A DNA stretch of 53,504 nucleotides from JBBQFC01 sp038321615. Its GTDB lineage: Bacteria; Bacteroidota; Bacteroidia; Flavobacteriales_D; Cryomorphaceae. The notes below the pieces were generated by a model. That model had not been told where the DNA came from. It saw only the letters and a program-made list of their open reading frames with translations, and ran no database searches. The stretch spans positions 1 to 53,504 of the forward strand of contig JBBQFC010000016.1 of assembly GCA_038321615.1 (NCBI GenBank), in the 5' to 3' direction. The position numbers were made by a program, and so were the translations under genes. Positions 24,893-34,767 of the stretch are shown piece after piece; position 1 is the stretch's first letter; every line of letters starts with the position of its first letter.

Positions 24893-26290
24893 ATGGTGAA
24901 TTTTTTAAGAGTTTTAGGCTTTGCCGCCCTTGTTTCAAGTTCTTGTGGCTTCAGTATTCAACTTTATGCGGAGCGGGTGATTCATATAAGTTCCATTCCT
25001 ACGAATACGCCAGATGGAGAACAATTTACCCTTGGATCCTCGGCAAATAGCTGGAATCCCGGCGATCCGAACTGGGTTTTTCAATCGGGTGAAGGTGGAT
25101 GGTATTTAAATGTACCAACAGCTGCGCCAAATACTTTTCAGGGAAAGGTAACCCGAGGTTCCTGGGCAACAGTGGAAGCAAATGCGAGCGGTGGATTTTT
25201 GCCGGATCGGAATTTCAATTTTACTACATCCGACACTATTTCAATCGCAGTAGCAGGATGGGAAGGACAGAGTGGCGTAGACCTGCCAGAGAATTTAATC
25301 CTATTCGACAATGCATTCTTTATGCCCCAATTAAATCGTTCCCGGCGTATCAGAGTGCTTCTACCCGCAAATTACGATAATTCCACCGACCATTATCCAG
25401 TGCTTTACATGCATGATGGGCAGAATCTTTTTTCAGCTTCTGAGTCATTTGCAGGGGAGTGGGAGGTAGATGAAGCATTGGGTTCTTTTGTATCAGACGG
25501 ATACAATGGCGCCATCGTGGTAGCTATCGATAATGGCGGCGGCTTTCGTATTGAAGAATACACCCCTTGGGCCAATCCACAGTACGGTGGCGGCGAAGGA
25601 ATGGAGTATGCCGCCTTTATTGCCAGCACCTTAAAACCTCTAATTGACGAAGATTACCGCACCTTACCCGATGCTTCGAATACGGGAATTATGGGCAGTT
25701 CTTTGGGAGGATTGATATCGCATTATGCCGGTATGGCTTATCCCGATGTGTTTGGAAAAGTTGGTGTTTTATCGCCATCATTTTGGTTTACCGACGATAT
25801 CTACGCCTTTACGCAATCGATGGCTGACGGAAACCAAGGCAGGTATTATTTTCTGGCCGGTGGGCAGGAAAGTGCTTCTCTGCAAGGCCAAGTGCAGTCG
25901 ATGGTCGATTTGATGGAAAGCGCCGGAATGTCGGAAGATCAAATACGCTATGATTTCGTTGCCAACGGGCAACACTCCGAATGGTTCTGGGCGCAGGAAT
26001 TTCCTACGGCTTTCGAATGGTTATTCATCAATGCCCCGCTCTCCACGGCCGATGCTAATACCGAGAAGACAATTGCCTTGTATCCCAATCCATCGGGCGA
26101 TACGATTAGTCTGCGAAGTGGGGATAGAAACGATTTCGAAGTGGAAATAATCGACCTGATGGGTCGAAGTTTCGGGAAGATTCAGACGAGCAATGGTCAA
26201 CTTTCTGTTGTTCATTTGTCTAAAGGCGTGTATCGGTTACTAATTTTAGATGAGGCTCTAACCGTCTCAAAGACTTTTATTAAACTTTAA
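24893..26290 (+). CDS. T9SS-secreted esterase (PF00756-like) with N-terminal CBM-like domain
   Basis: 465 aa. A hydrophobic N-terminus (1-26) is a probable signal peptide. A beta-rich domain (about 28-125; SIPTNTPDGEQFTLGSSANSW then GWYLNV) resembles CBM20-type starch-binding modules. An alpha/beta-hydrolase domain of the Esterase D/feruloyl-esterase type (about 145-380) follows, with VLYMHDGQNLF, the nucleophile elbow GSSLGG (Ser270) and a late NGQHSEWFW histidine. The end is a T9SS domain (about 395-465; IALYPNPSGDTISL). It may remove acyl groups from decorated glucan or be a general surface esterase. Its stop overlaps the CotH gene start (TAATG). Confidence 0.85.
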   Translation: MVNFLRVLGFAALVSSSCGFSIQLYAERVIHISSIPTNTPDGEQFTLGSSANSWNPGDPNWVFQSGEGGWYLNVPTAAPNTFQGKVTRGSWATVEANASGGFLPDRNFNFTTSDTISIAVAGWEGQSGVDLPENLILFDNAFFMPQLNRSRRIRVLLPANYDNSTDHYPVLYMHDGQNLFSASESFAGEWEVDEALGSFVSDGYNGAIVVAIDNGGGFRIEEYTPWANPQYGGGEGMEYAAFIASTLKPLIDEDYRTLPDASNTGIMGSSLGGLISHYAGMAYPDVFGKVGVLSPSFWFTDDIYAFTQSMADGNQGRYYFLAGGQESASLQGQVQSMVDLMESAGMSEDQIRYDFVANGQHSEWFWAQEFPTAFEWLFINAPLSTADANTEKTIALYPNPSGDTISLRSGDRNDFEVEIIDLMGRSFGKIQTSNGQLSVVHLSKGVYRLLILDEALTVSKTFIKL

Positions 26291-28575
26291 TGGAAATGAA
26301 TTTTGGATTATCAAAGCAGGTTTTGCGCGCGACGGGAAGCGAAGTGATAAAATGGACTGCTGTTTTATTGTCGGTCGCGGTGAGTGCTGCCGCTTTTGGT
26401 CAATGGTCTACACCGGATTCTGGCCCGATTTTCACCCAAGATGAAATTCCCCGCATTCATATTCTGATAAACCCCGATAGCTTGAACACGCTGTACTTAG
26501 AAGAGAATTGGTATTCCGATTATGAATACAGCGCAACTATGGTATTTGAGTCGAGTACACAAATGGACACCCTTGAAATGGTTGGTTTGCGCTTCCGTGG
26601 GAACACATCAAGAGATAAACAGAAAAAATCTTTTAAAATTTCGTTGAACACGTACGTTCCCGGCAGGCAATATTTCGGAGTGGAAAAACTCAATATCAAT
26701 GCCGAAGTAAATGACCCTTCCTTGCTTCGATCGCGGATTTGTTGGGACATGCTCAGGGAAATCAACATACCTTCTTCTCGAAGCAATCATGTAGAACTTT
26801 ACATAAATGGGGGGTATTACGGCCTTTATCAAAACATAGAACATATCGACGAAGAGTTGGCCGATAGTCGCTTCAATTCGAAGGTGGGCAATCTTTATAA
26901 ATGCACGTATCCAGCCGATTTAAGCTACATTTCCAACAATCCAAACGATTATAAGGTTGCTCCCTGGGGGGCCAGAACTTATGAGCTTAAGACCAATGAA
27001 GAGCAAGATGATTACCGTGATTTAGCGGAGTTCATAATTTTCTTGAATCAAACGAATTCAGCAGATTTAGAGTGTCGAATTCACGAATATTTCAACGTAT
27101 ATCAATACCTAAAAGTGGCTGCGGCCGATGTTTTAACGGGCCATTGGGATGGCTACATTTACAACCAAAACAATTTTTACCTCTACCATAATCCGCTAAC
27201 CGATCAGTTCGAATATATCCCATACGATCTCGACAATACGCTCGGTATCGATTGGCTCGACCGCGATTGGGGCAATCGAAACATTTACGCCTGGTCGCAA
27301 ACCGGTGCGACGCGACCCTTGTACAATCGGTTGATGGCGATCACTTCATTTCGCAACATTTTCTCCTGGCATATTCAAAAAATGCTCAACGAGAATTTCG
27401 GAACAACGCAACATATTCAAGCCATAAATTCGCTTCACGAATTTATTAGTAATGCGGCACTGGCCGACCCTTTTCGCCCGATCGATTTTGGATTTACAAA
27501 TGAGATATTCGAAAACTCGCTAACGCAATCCGTCCAAAATTCGCACGTTGAATATGGAATATTACCTTATTTCAATACCCGAAGGTCTTCCGCCCAATCC
27601 CAATTGAACGCGCCTGCAATTGCACCGATAATTCATAATGTTGCTGAAGATTTTGAAGATTTCCCCAATGTCTTAAAAGTACGTGCCTTCATTTCCGGGC
27701 AGCTGCAATCTGCGATTGTATTAAGCTACGCCACCGGCGGGGGAGAAGTGATTTCGCTTAATGGGACGGAAATCGATGGCGTTTTCCATTTTACTATCCC
27801 TTTGGACGATAATCTGAACCAGGTATCCTATCAGATCACGGTTACTGGCGCAAATGGCTTGTCGCGAAATGCTTTTTGTCAAAACCGAATCGTTTCTTTT
27901 TCGAATGGGAGCGACGCACTTTTCATAAATGAAGTGATGAGCGCCAATCAGAATTCATCGACCGATGAAACAGGCCAACACGAAGATTGGGTTGAGCTTT
28001 TTCAAAATTCGGGTTCGTCGATTTCGGTTTCAGGATATTATTTAACAGATAATTCATCGGCGCCCCTTAAATGGCGGTTGCCTGATATAATTTTACCCGC
28101 TGGGAGCTTCCCATTGGTTTGGGCCGATGAAGATTTGGGCGATGGGCTCCTTCACGCCAATTTCAAGATAAGCGCCAGTGGTGAGCACCTTTTCTTATTT
28201 CGGAAGACTTCCAATGGCATTCAATTGGTAGATGAGATCGATTTGCCCGCACTACCACCCAATTATGCTTTTGGGCGTATTGCCGACGGAGAAATGCCCT
28301 GGGTACTTTTCGAAAACCCGACACCAATGTCCAGTAACGGCAATGCCACCAGTATACCGGAAGTTTTAGACGATCAAATTTTGCCTTATCCAAATCCTAC
28401 TGCTGATATTTTGAATTTTGGGTTGAACACCAATTTCGAACTCTTCGATTTAAGCGGCAAGTTGATCGCTTCAGGAAAAGCTTCCCAACTGTCCATGAAT
28501 GCTTTATCAGGAGGTGTTTATGTAATTTCTTTTAACGGCATTCGCCATAGGGTAATTAAGCTCAGTGGGCGCTAA
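26290..28575 (+). CDS. T9SS-secreted CotH-kinase family protein with lamin-tail domain
   Basis: 761 aa. Signal peptide to about residue 38 (AAAFGQ). CotH domain (about 50-430) with LRFRGNTSRDKQKKSFKI, GGYYGLYQNIEHIDEE, HWDGYIYNQNNFYLY and YIPYDLDNTLG, the last two carrying the acidic metal/catalytic positions of the family. Then a lamin-tail (LTD) beta-sandwich (about 545-665; INEVMSANQNSSTDETGQHEDWVELFQN) and a T9SS domain (about 685-761; ILPYPNPTADILNF). CotH of Bacillus spores phosphorylates coat proteins; the role of secreted versions is not established. Translationally coupled to the esterase, so the two probably act together outside the cell. Confidence 0.88.
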   Translation: MEMNFGLSKQVLRATGSEVIKWTAVLLSVAVSAAAFGQWSTPDSGPIFTQDEIPRIHILINPDSLNTLYLEENWYSDYEYSATMVFESSTQMDTLEMVGLRFRGNTSRDKQKKSFKISLNTYVPGRQYFGVEKLNINAEVNDPSLLRSRICWDMLREINIPSSRSNHVELYINGGYYGLYQNIEHIDEELADSRFNSKVGNLYKCTYPADLSYISNNPNDYKVAPWGARTYELKTNEEQDDYRDLAEFIIFLNQTNSADLECRIHEYFNVYQYLKVAAADVLTGHWDGYIYNQNNFYLYHNPLTDQFEYIPYDLDNTLGIDWLDRDWGNRNIYAWSQTGATRPLYNRLMAITSFRNIFSWHIQKMLNENFGTTQHIQAINSLHEFISNAALADPFRPIDFGFTNEIFENSLTQSVQNSHVEYGILPYFNTRRSSAQSQLNAPAIAPIIHNVAEDFEDFPNVLKVRAFISGQLQSAIVLSYATGGGEVISLNGTEIDGVFHFTIPLDDNLNQVSYQITVTGANGLSRNAFCQNRIVSFSNGSDALFINEVMSANQNSSTDETGQHEDWVELFQNSGSSISVSGYYLTDNSSAPLKWRLPDIILPAGSFPLVWADEDLGDGLLHANFKISASGEHLFLFRKTSNGIQLVDEIDLPALPPNYAFGRIADGEMPWVLFENPTPMSSNGNATSIPEVLDDQILPYPNPTADILNFGLNTNFELFDLSGKLIASGKASQLSMNALSGGVYVISFNGIRHRVIKLSGR

Positions 28576-28628
28576 CACTGGCTTTTTGGCTTAAGAATCG
28601 AATTTTATCGAATTTTTTTTCGGTGCGC

Positions 28629-28662
28629 TTTGAAATGTTTTCTATTTTAGTGTGTACATTTG
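28629..28662 (+). promoter_or_regulatory. Putative promoter for the secreted GH13 amylase
   Basis: -33 TTTG (28629-28632), a 22-bp spacer and -7 TACATTTG (28655-28662), an exact fit to the Bacteroidota promoter pattern. Predicted leader about 20 nt. Confidence 0.65.
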
Positions 28663-28687
28663 ACACTTATTACTAATCTTTGATGCC

Positions 28688-31513
28688 ATGAAAAATCTTT
28701 TTGCCTTCGTTCTGCTCTCCTTAGCGGCCTTGCCAATGATAGCTCAGGTGGTGACTATAAGTCCAACCTTCGCAACACAAAACGATCAAGTTACCATCAC
28801 TTTCAACGCAGCCGAGGGCAACGGTGATCTTACAGGTGTAGTGCCCGTTTACGCGCATACGGGCGTGATATTGGAAGGTCAGAGTGGCTGGCAAAACGTG
28901 CAAGGAGTTTGGGGTACGGCTGACGCGAATGTTCTTATGACACCTTTAGGAAACAACTTGCACACTATAACTTACAATATTACCGACTTCTACGACCTGC
29001 AACCGGGAGATGTTGTGCAACAGCTTTCCTTCGTTTTCCGAAACGCGAATGGATCGATGGTAGGACGAAATGCCGATGGTTCGGATATTTTCGTTGACAT
29101 TTTCACCAATGAATATGCTGCAACTATTACCGCGCCTGCTAATCCAGAAATTTTTCTATCGAATCCTTCTGCCTTAATTTTCACGGGCGAAGCTAATTCA
29201 CCGTCAACCATCAATCTTTACCGAAATTCAGATTTGGTTCAGACTGCAAGCAATGTTACTTCTCTAAGTACATCGCTCGATTTTACAGCTTTACCGACTG
29301 GTCAATATTGGCTTTGGATGGAAGCTACCAGCGGAGGTCAAACGGTTACCGATTCTACCTACATCATACTTCAAGGGCCGCCATTGGTGGCTCCATCACC
29401 TCCGGGCGTATTAGATGGTATAAATTACGTGAGCGATCAAACGGTGATACTCCAGATATTCGCTCCTTTGAAAGAGTTTATATATGTTGTCGGCGATTTT
29501 AATAATTGGGAATTTCACCCCGAGTATTTCATGAATAAAACGCCCAGTGGCGACCGTTTTTGGATTGAAGTTGATGGACTCAACTCAGGGCAGGAATACC
29601 GTTTTCAATATTCCATCGATCAGCAAGATATGCGTGTAGCCGATGTGTATGCCGACAAAATACTCGATCCCTTCAATGATGGGTTCATTCCAGAATCGGT
29701 CTATCCCAACTTGATTGACTACCCCAATGGCCTTACGTCTGAGATTGTTTCGGTGCTTCAAACTGCACAAACGGCTTATTCGTGGACGGACGCAGGTTTC
29801 GTCCGTCCGGCATATGAGAAGTTGGTGATTTATGAATTGTTGGTGCGCGATTTCGACGTAAATCATTCTTACCAAGCTGTAATTAATCGACTCGATTATT
29901 TGGAGACATTAAATATCAACGCCATCCAGCTCATGCCGTTTACGGAATTCGAAGGCAATGAAAGTTGGGGCTATAACCCCATGTTTTATTTCGCTCCCGA
30001 TAAATATTACGGTACGAAAGATGATTTAAAAGCCTTGGTCGACGCTTGCCATGAGCGCGGCATCGCTGTGATTCAGGACGTGGTACTCAACCACAGTTTC
30101 GGCCAAAATCCACAACTCCGCATGTATTCGCAGTCAGGTGGTCCATCGGGCCCGCCGGCAGCCAATAGCCCATTTTTTAATGTTGAAGCAAAACATCCTT
30201 TCAACGTAGGCTACGATTACAACCACGATGCGCCCATCGTTCAGGAGTTCACGCGTCGCAATTTGCAATACTGGGCAGAAGAATATCACATCGACGGTTT
30301 TCGGTTTGATTTAAGCAAAGGATTTACCCAAAACTTCACCAATAATGTGGGCGCGTGGAATCAGTTTGATCAATCGCGCGTTAACCATTGGTTGCGAATT
30401 CGCGATGAAGTGGCTGTGTACGACCCGAATATTTATTTAATCTTAGAACACCTTGGCGACAATCCCGAAGAAACCGTCCTTGCCAATAATGGATTCATGC
30501 TTTGGGGAAATATTAACCACGAGTACAACGAAGCATCAATGGGCTATAACAGCAATTTAAACTGGGCAAATTATCAAGCGCGAAACTGGCAGCAGCCGCG
30601 GTTGGTGAGCTATGCCGAGAGTCATGACGAAGAGCGCCTGATGTATAAGAATTTGCTTTTTGGCAATAGCAGCGGGGCTTATGACGTCACCAATCTGGAA
30701 ACCGCCTTGGCCAGGCAAGAAGCGATAGCTGCCTTCACCATACCGTTGCGGGGTCCAAAAATGATCTGGCAGTTTGGCGAGCTTGGCTACGATTACAGTA
30801 TTAATCACTGTCCAGATGGCACGATCAATGAAGATTGCCGAACATCGAATAAACCCATTCGCTGGGATTATTTCGATGAGCCGGCCAGGCAGCGACTTTA
30901 CAAGGTAACCGCGGCTATCAATAAACTGAAAATCGAGAACGATGCAGTTTCCAGCGCCAATTACACATGGGATACAGGCGGCAACGGTAAGCGTCACATT
31001 ATCGACGGAGCCGATATGGATGTGGTGATCATTGCAAATTTCGGGGTTACTAATATCAATTTGATTCCTGGATTTACGCATACAGGAACGTGGTTTAACT
31101 ATTTCTCGGGCGAGTCTATTGTAGAAAACAATTTAAGTAATGCTTTCTTGCTTCTTCCAGGCGAATACCGCATCTACACAGATGTGCAACTCGAAGTGCC
31201 CGATATCTCTGTAGGTTTGGAAGAGCGCGCATTTCGCGGCGGAGAATTAAATGGTGCTTACCCAAATCCATTCGTCGATTTTACGACCATTCCCTTTTAT
31301 TTGAATGCAGCTGCTCGCGTGCGCCTTGAAGTGCGCGACTTACAAGGTCGATTGGTTCATGTGCTGAGGGATACGGATTTCAGCTTTGGAAATCATACCG
31401 TAACATGGGCGGGCGAGAGTAATCAAGGATACACCTTAGAGAATGGCATGTACCTTATTACACTGTCCACTCCCCAAGGTCGAGCAGCGACTAAGGTCGT
31501 ACTCGGGAAATAA
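28688..31513 (+). CDS. T9SS-secreted GH13 alpha-amylase with CBM48-like domain
   Basis: 941 aa, the largest glucan enzyme here. Signal peptide 1-20 (MIAQ); two N-terminal beta domains (about 22-145 and 150-228); a CBM48-like domain (about 245-330; FIYVVGDFNNWEF); a GH13 barrel (about 375-790) and a T9SS domain (about 855-941; NGAYPNPFVDFTTI). Catalytic regions: VIQDVVLNHS (461-470), IDGFRFDLSKG with Asp541, LILEHLGD with Glu587, and YAESHDEERL with Asp647. Region IV reads SHDEE rather than NHD. Probably the extracellular enzyme that makes the first cuts in starch or glycogen. SusC follows directly, so this gene may lead the susCD transcript. Confidence 0.92.
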   Translation: MKNLFAFVLLSLAALPMIAQVVTISPTFATQNDQVTITFNAAEGNGDLTGVVPVYAHTGVILEGQSGWQNVQGVWGTADANVLMTPLGNNLHTITYNITDFYDLQPGDVVQQLSFVFRNANGSMVGRNADGSDIFVDIFTNEYAATITAPANPEIFLSNPSALIFTGEANSPSTINLYRNSDLVQTASNVTSLSTSLDFTALPTGQYWLWMEATSGGQTVTDSTYIILQGPPLVAPSPPGVLDGINYVSDQTVILQIFAPLKEFIYVVGDFNNWEFHPEYFMNKTPSGDRFWIEVDGLNSGQEYRFQYSIDQQDMRVADVYADKILDPFNDGFIPESVYPNLIDYPNGLTSEIVSVLQTAQTAYSWTDAGFVRPAYEKLVIYELLVRDFDVNHSYQAVINRLDYLETLNINAIQLMPFTEFEGNESWGYNPMFYFAPDKYYGTKDDLKALVDACHERGIAVIQDVVLNHSFGQNPQLRMYSQSGGPSGPPAANSPFFNVEAKHPFNVGYDYNHDAPIVQEFTRRNLQYWAEEYHIDGFRFDLSKGFTQNFTNNVGAWNQFDQSRVNHWLRIRDEVAVYDPNIYLILEHLGDNPEETVLANNGFMLWGNINHEYNEASMGYNSNLNWANYQARNWQQPRLVSYAESHDEERLMYKNLLFGNSSGAYDVTNLETALARQEAIAAFTIPLRGPKMIWQFGELGYDYSINHCPDGTINEDCRTSNKPIRWDYFDEPARQRLYKVTAAINKLKIENDAVSSANYTWDTGGNGKRHIIDGADMDVVIIANFGVTNINLIPGFTHTGTWFNYFSGESIVENNLSNAFLLLPGEYRIYTDVQLEVPDISVGLEERAFRGGELNGAYPNPFVDFTTIPFYLNAAARVRLEVRDLQGRLVHVLRDTDFSFGNHTVTWAGESNQGYTLENGMYLITLSTPQGRAATKVVLGK

Positions 31514-31589
31514 TTTTAAGATTTTTTCTTCGGTCGTGTAAAACGGACACAAAGTTTTCTACTTTTAATTTTTGTTAAATCTTACTTCT

Positions 31590-34500
31590 ATGATCAAACT
31601 TTACTCCAAAGCATTGTGGGTATTCTTTTGTTCCGTTGGCTTTTCCGCACTTACGTTCGGGCAATCCATTACCGGCAGTGTGCTCGATGAAAACAGCATA
31701 CCCATGCCTGGTGTAACCGTCCGTATTGATGGTACAACAAATGGAGCAGCAACTGATTTGAATGGAGTGTACACTATTACAAATGCTCCTGTCGGACTTC
31801 AAAATATCGTCTTTACATTTATAGGCTATAAATCCTTCACAGTGTCTGTGAATGTTCCGGCAACAGGTTCTGTAAAAGCAGATCACAAAATGGAGCTCGA
31901 TGCAGAAGCTCTGGCAGAATATGTGGTGGTGGGCTATGGTGTGCAGCGGCAGCGAGAAGTAACGGGGTCTATATCAAAAGTGGACGGTAAGCAAATTACC
32001 GACATTCCCGCTCCTAGCTTCGAAGCCGCTCTTCAAGGTAAAGCGGCTGGAGTGCAGGTTACTCAAGGTAGCGGATTGGCGGGATCGGGATCGGTGGTTC
32101 GGGTACGCGGAATTGCTTCTATTTCTGCCGCAGGCGATCCACTTTACGTAATCGACGGTATTCCTATTACGCAAGACTATTTCTTGAATGGTAATCGCGG
32201 AGCGTTTAACAATAACCCCCTTGCATCAATCAATCCCAATGACATCGCGAGTATTGAAATTCTCAAAGATGCTGCCGCTACCGGTATCTACGGTTCGCGC
32301 GGTGCAAATGGGGTAATTTTAATCACTACCAAAACAGGTTCTGGCACGGGTTGGAGCTTCGACCTTGGCACTCGCCACGGTATTTCATTGCCCACGGCTC
32401 GGCCCGATATGCTCAATAGCAACGAATTACTCCAGATCTATCAGGAAGCTTGGGAGAATGACGGAAACGTTGGTTTGGCTCCACTATTTGGAGGAATTAC
32501 TTGGGATCAGGCTCGCCAAACCGACACCGATTGGGTCGATGAAACCATTGGCGTAGGTTTCAAACAAGCGTATAATTTTTCGGCCAAATACGCTACTAAA
32601 AAGTTTAAGCTCTTCTCTTCTATCGGATACGATGATAATGGAACTTATTTATTAGGAAACTCTTACGAAAGAACATCTGTTCGCGCCAACGCCGAATATG
32701 AAATTTCCAAAAAGGTGTCAATCACTGCAACGACTTCGCTCAGCAGTGGGATTAACAATCGAGTGGACGCCGCTTGGAGCGGGGGGCTAGGCGCCGCCAT
32801 GTCAACTGCGCTTCCTTATTATCCCATTTTTTACGGTGATACTGTTTTTAATTCGAGCGGTGTAGCCACTCGTTTACCTGGAGATTATTATGATCTTGGT
32901 ACCAATCCAGTTCGTCAGCGCGAGTTGCAGGATTGGAAAACGCGTGAATTGAGGTCGATCAGCAGTTTGGCAGTGGATATCAAACCCATTAAAAATATGT
33001 TTGTGAAAGTGTATGGAGGTCTCGACCTAATGAGTTTAAAGGATGAGAGATTTATACCCCAATTGCTCCGCAATGGCGACAGAACAAATGTCAATAATCC
33101 CAACCTGATCGAGATTTATCCGACGCTTACCAACAACTGGAATACCAATGCTACAGTAACTTACCTTCATGATTTGACCGATAAACACAAACTCACTTAC
33201 CTTGTGGGTTTTGAATATCAGCAATCACGCTCCAGATCTCTGAATCGGGTATGGAGAGAAGGAGACGATCAAACGGCAGATTTTGGCGGCTATAACAATG
33301 GGCTCCTTCTCGACTATTTTGATACCTTTTTCGACGAAGATTTTTTAAATGATCCAGAAAATGCGGAAAGACCCAGAGATACGTTACCTGGATTTAACGT
33401 TGATGGTTCGAACTTGCAGGTGTTTAACTTTGTTAGCGGCTTCGCCCGGGTTAATTATGCCTACAACGATAAGTATTTTGCCCAAGCCTCCTTCCGTGCC
33501 GATGGTTCTTCCCGATTTGGAGAAAATAATCGGTTCGGATACTTCCCTTCCGTTTCGGCAGGTTGGGTAATAAGTGAAGAAGATTTTCTGAAAGGAAGTG
33601 AGATCATATCTTTTATGAAGATAAGGGCGGGCTGGGGTATTACAGGTAATGCTTCGATTCCAAACTACCAGCAATACGGAGAGTATCAGGTTCGGGAAAA
33701 CGGATATAATGACGAAACATTCCGATTCCTTGCCTCACCACCAAACCCAAATCTTCAATGGGAAACTTCTAACGCGATAGATATTTCCTTAGAAACCGGC
33801 TTCTTCAATGATCGGATCACAACTACCCTATCCTTTTACAATAAATCGACGACCGACGTTTTATTACGCATCACCCCTCAACCCAGCACAGGCTTTGAAA
33901 ATTTCTGGGATAACGTAGGAAAAATCGTCAATCGCGGCATTGAGTTTCAGTTGACTTCGACCAATATGCAGAGGGAGCGATTCCTTTGGAAAACAGATTT
34001 CAACATTGCTTACAACTACAATGAAATAGTGAGCATTGGCGATTATTCGCCTGATGCGATCAGCGGTGGAACAAATGACACCCGCGTAGTGGTAGGGGCT
34101 CCGGTGGGCACCAACTTTTTGGTGGAATTTTCGCATGTCGATCCGGAAACAGGACGAAATGTTTATCTCGATATAAATGGAAATGAGACTATGGTTTGGG
34201 ATCCGGCAAATCGCAGGGCAGTTGGTCGCGTGCTTCCAAAAGCTGTCGGCGGTATCACCAATACGTTCGACATTGGCAAATGGACAATTGGTCTCGTAAT
34301 GATTTACAGCTTCGGTAGCGACATCTACGACTCATCTTCAAAACGACAATTAGGCGTGGTGAGCGAATGGAACATGCGCAGCGAGATCACAGACCGTTGG
34401 AGGCAAACCGGTGACAATGCCAGATATGCACAAGGTTCTTTACTTCCAGAGAATTATGGATTGGATAATGCTTTCAACAACAATAGCACACAGTTTCTTG

Positions 34501-34763
34501 ATGATGGAGACTATGTGCGCCTCCGCCGATTGAGCGTGGGATATAACTTTTCGAAATTTAGCATTGGGTCCATGCCTTTTGAAGGTTTAAATATAACTGT
34601 GAGCGCCGTAAATTTCTTGACGTTTACCAACTTTGATGGTCTTGATCCAGAGATTGCCCGCGATTTTGAAGATGCAACAGACCGCAATATGAGTCCGAAC
34701 ATAACATTTTTGACTCCTCCGCAAGAAATGTCGTTTAACCTCGCCCTAAACCTTCGATTCTAA
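31590..34763 (+). CDS. susC: SusC/RagA-type TonB-dependent outer-membrane transporter
   Basis: 1057 aa from ATG 31590 (an in-frame TTG 18 bp upstream is less likely). Signal peptide (ends TFGQ), carboxypeptidase-D-like domain (about 26-95; ITGSVLDENSIPMPGVTVRIDGTTNGAATD), then a plug domain with EYVVVGYGVQ, QGKAAGVQV and the SusC signature DPLYVIDGIPI, followed by a 22-strand beta barrel ending in an aromatic residue (NLALNLRF). It imports oligosaccharides across the outer membrane using TonB energy, with SusD as its lid. Glucan as substrate is inferred from the surrounding GH13 genes. SusD starts 4 bp downstream. Confidence 0.95.
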   Translation: MIKLYSKALWVFFCSVGFSALTFGQSITGSVLDENSIPMPGVTVRIDGTTNGAATDLNGVYTITNAPVGLQNIVFTFIGYKSFTVSVNVPATGSVKADHKMELDAEALAEYVVVGYGVQRQREVTGSISKVDGKQITDIPAPSFEAALQGKAAGVQVTQGSGLAGSGSVVRVRGIASISAAGDPLYVIDGIPITQDYFLNGNRGAFNNNPLASINPNDIASIEILKDAAATGIYGSRGANGVILITTKTGSGTGWSFDLGTRHGISLPTARPDMLNSNELLQIYQEAWENDGNVGLAPLFGGITWDQARQTDTDWVDETIGVGFKQAYNFSAKYATKKFKLFSSIGYDDNGTYLLGNSYERTSVRANAEYEISKKVSITATTSLSSGINNRVDAAWSGGLGAAMSTALPYYPIFYGDTVFNSSGVATRLPGDYYDLGTNPVRQRELQDWKTRELRSISSLAVDIKPIKNMFVKVYGGLDLMSLKDERFIPQLLRNGDRTNVNNPNLIEIYPTLTNNWNTNATVTYLHDLTDKHKLTYLVGFEYQQSRSRSLNRVWREGDDQTADFGGYNNGLLLDYFDTFFDEDFLNDPENAERPRDTLPGFNVDGSNLQVFNFVSGFARVNYAYNDKYFAQASFRADGSSRFGENNRFGYFPSVSAGWVISEEDFLKGSEIISFMKIRAGWGITGNASIPNYQQYGEYQVRENGYNDETFRFLASPPNPNLQWETSNAIDISLETGFFNDRITTTLSFYNKSTTDVLLRITPQPSTGFENFWDNVGKIVNRGIEFQLTSTNMQRERFLWKTDFNIAYNYNEIVSIGDYSPDAISGGTNDTRVVVGAPVGTNFLVEFSHVDPETGRNVYLDINGNETMVWDPANRRAVGRVLPKAVGGITNTFDIGKWTIGLVMIYSFGSDIYDSSSKRQLGVVSEWNMRSEITDRWRQTGDNARYAQGSLLPENYGLDNAFNNNSTQFLDDGDYVRLRRLSVGYNFSKFSIGSMPFEGLNITVSAVNFLTFTNFDGLDPEIARDFEDATDRNMSPNITFLTPPQEMSFNLALNLRF

Positions 34764-34767
34764 GCGT

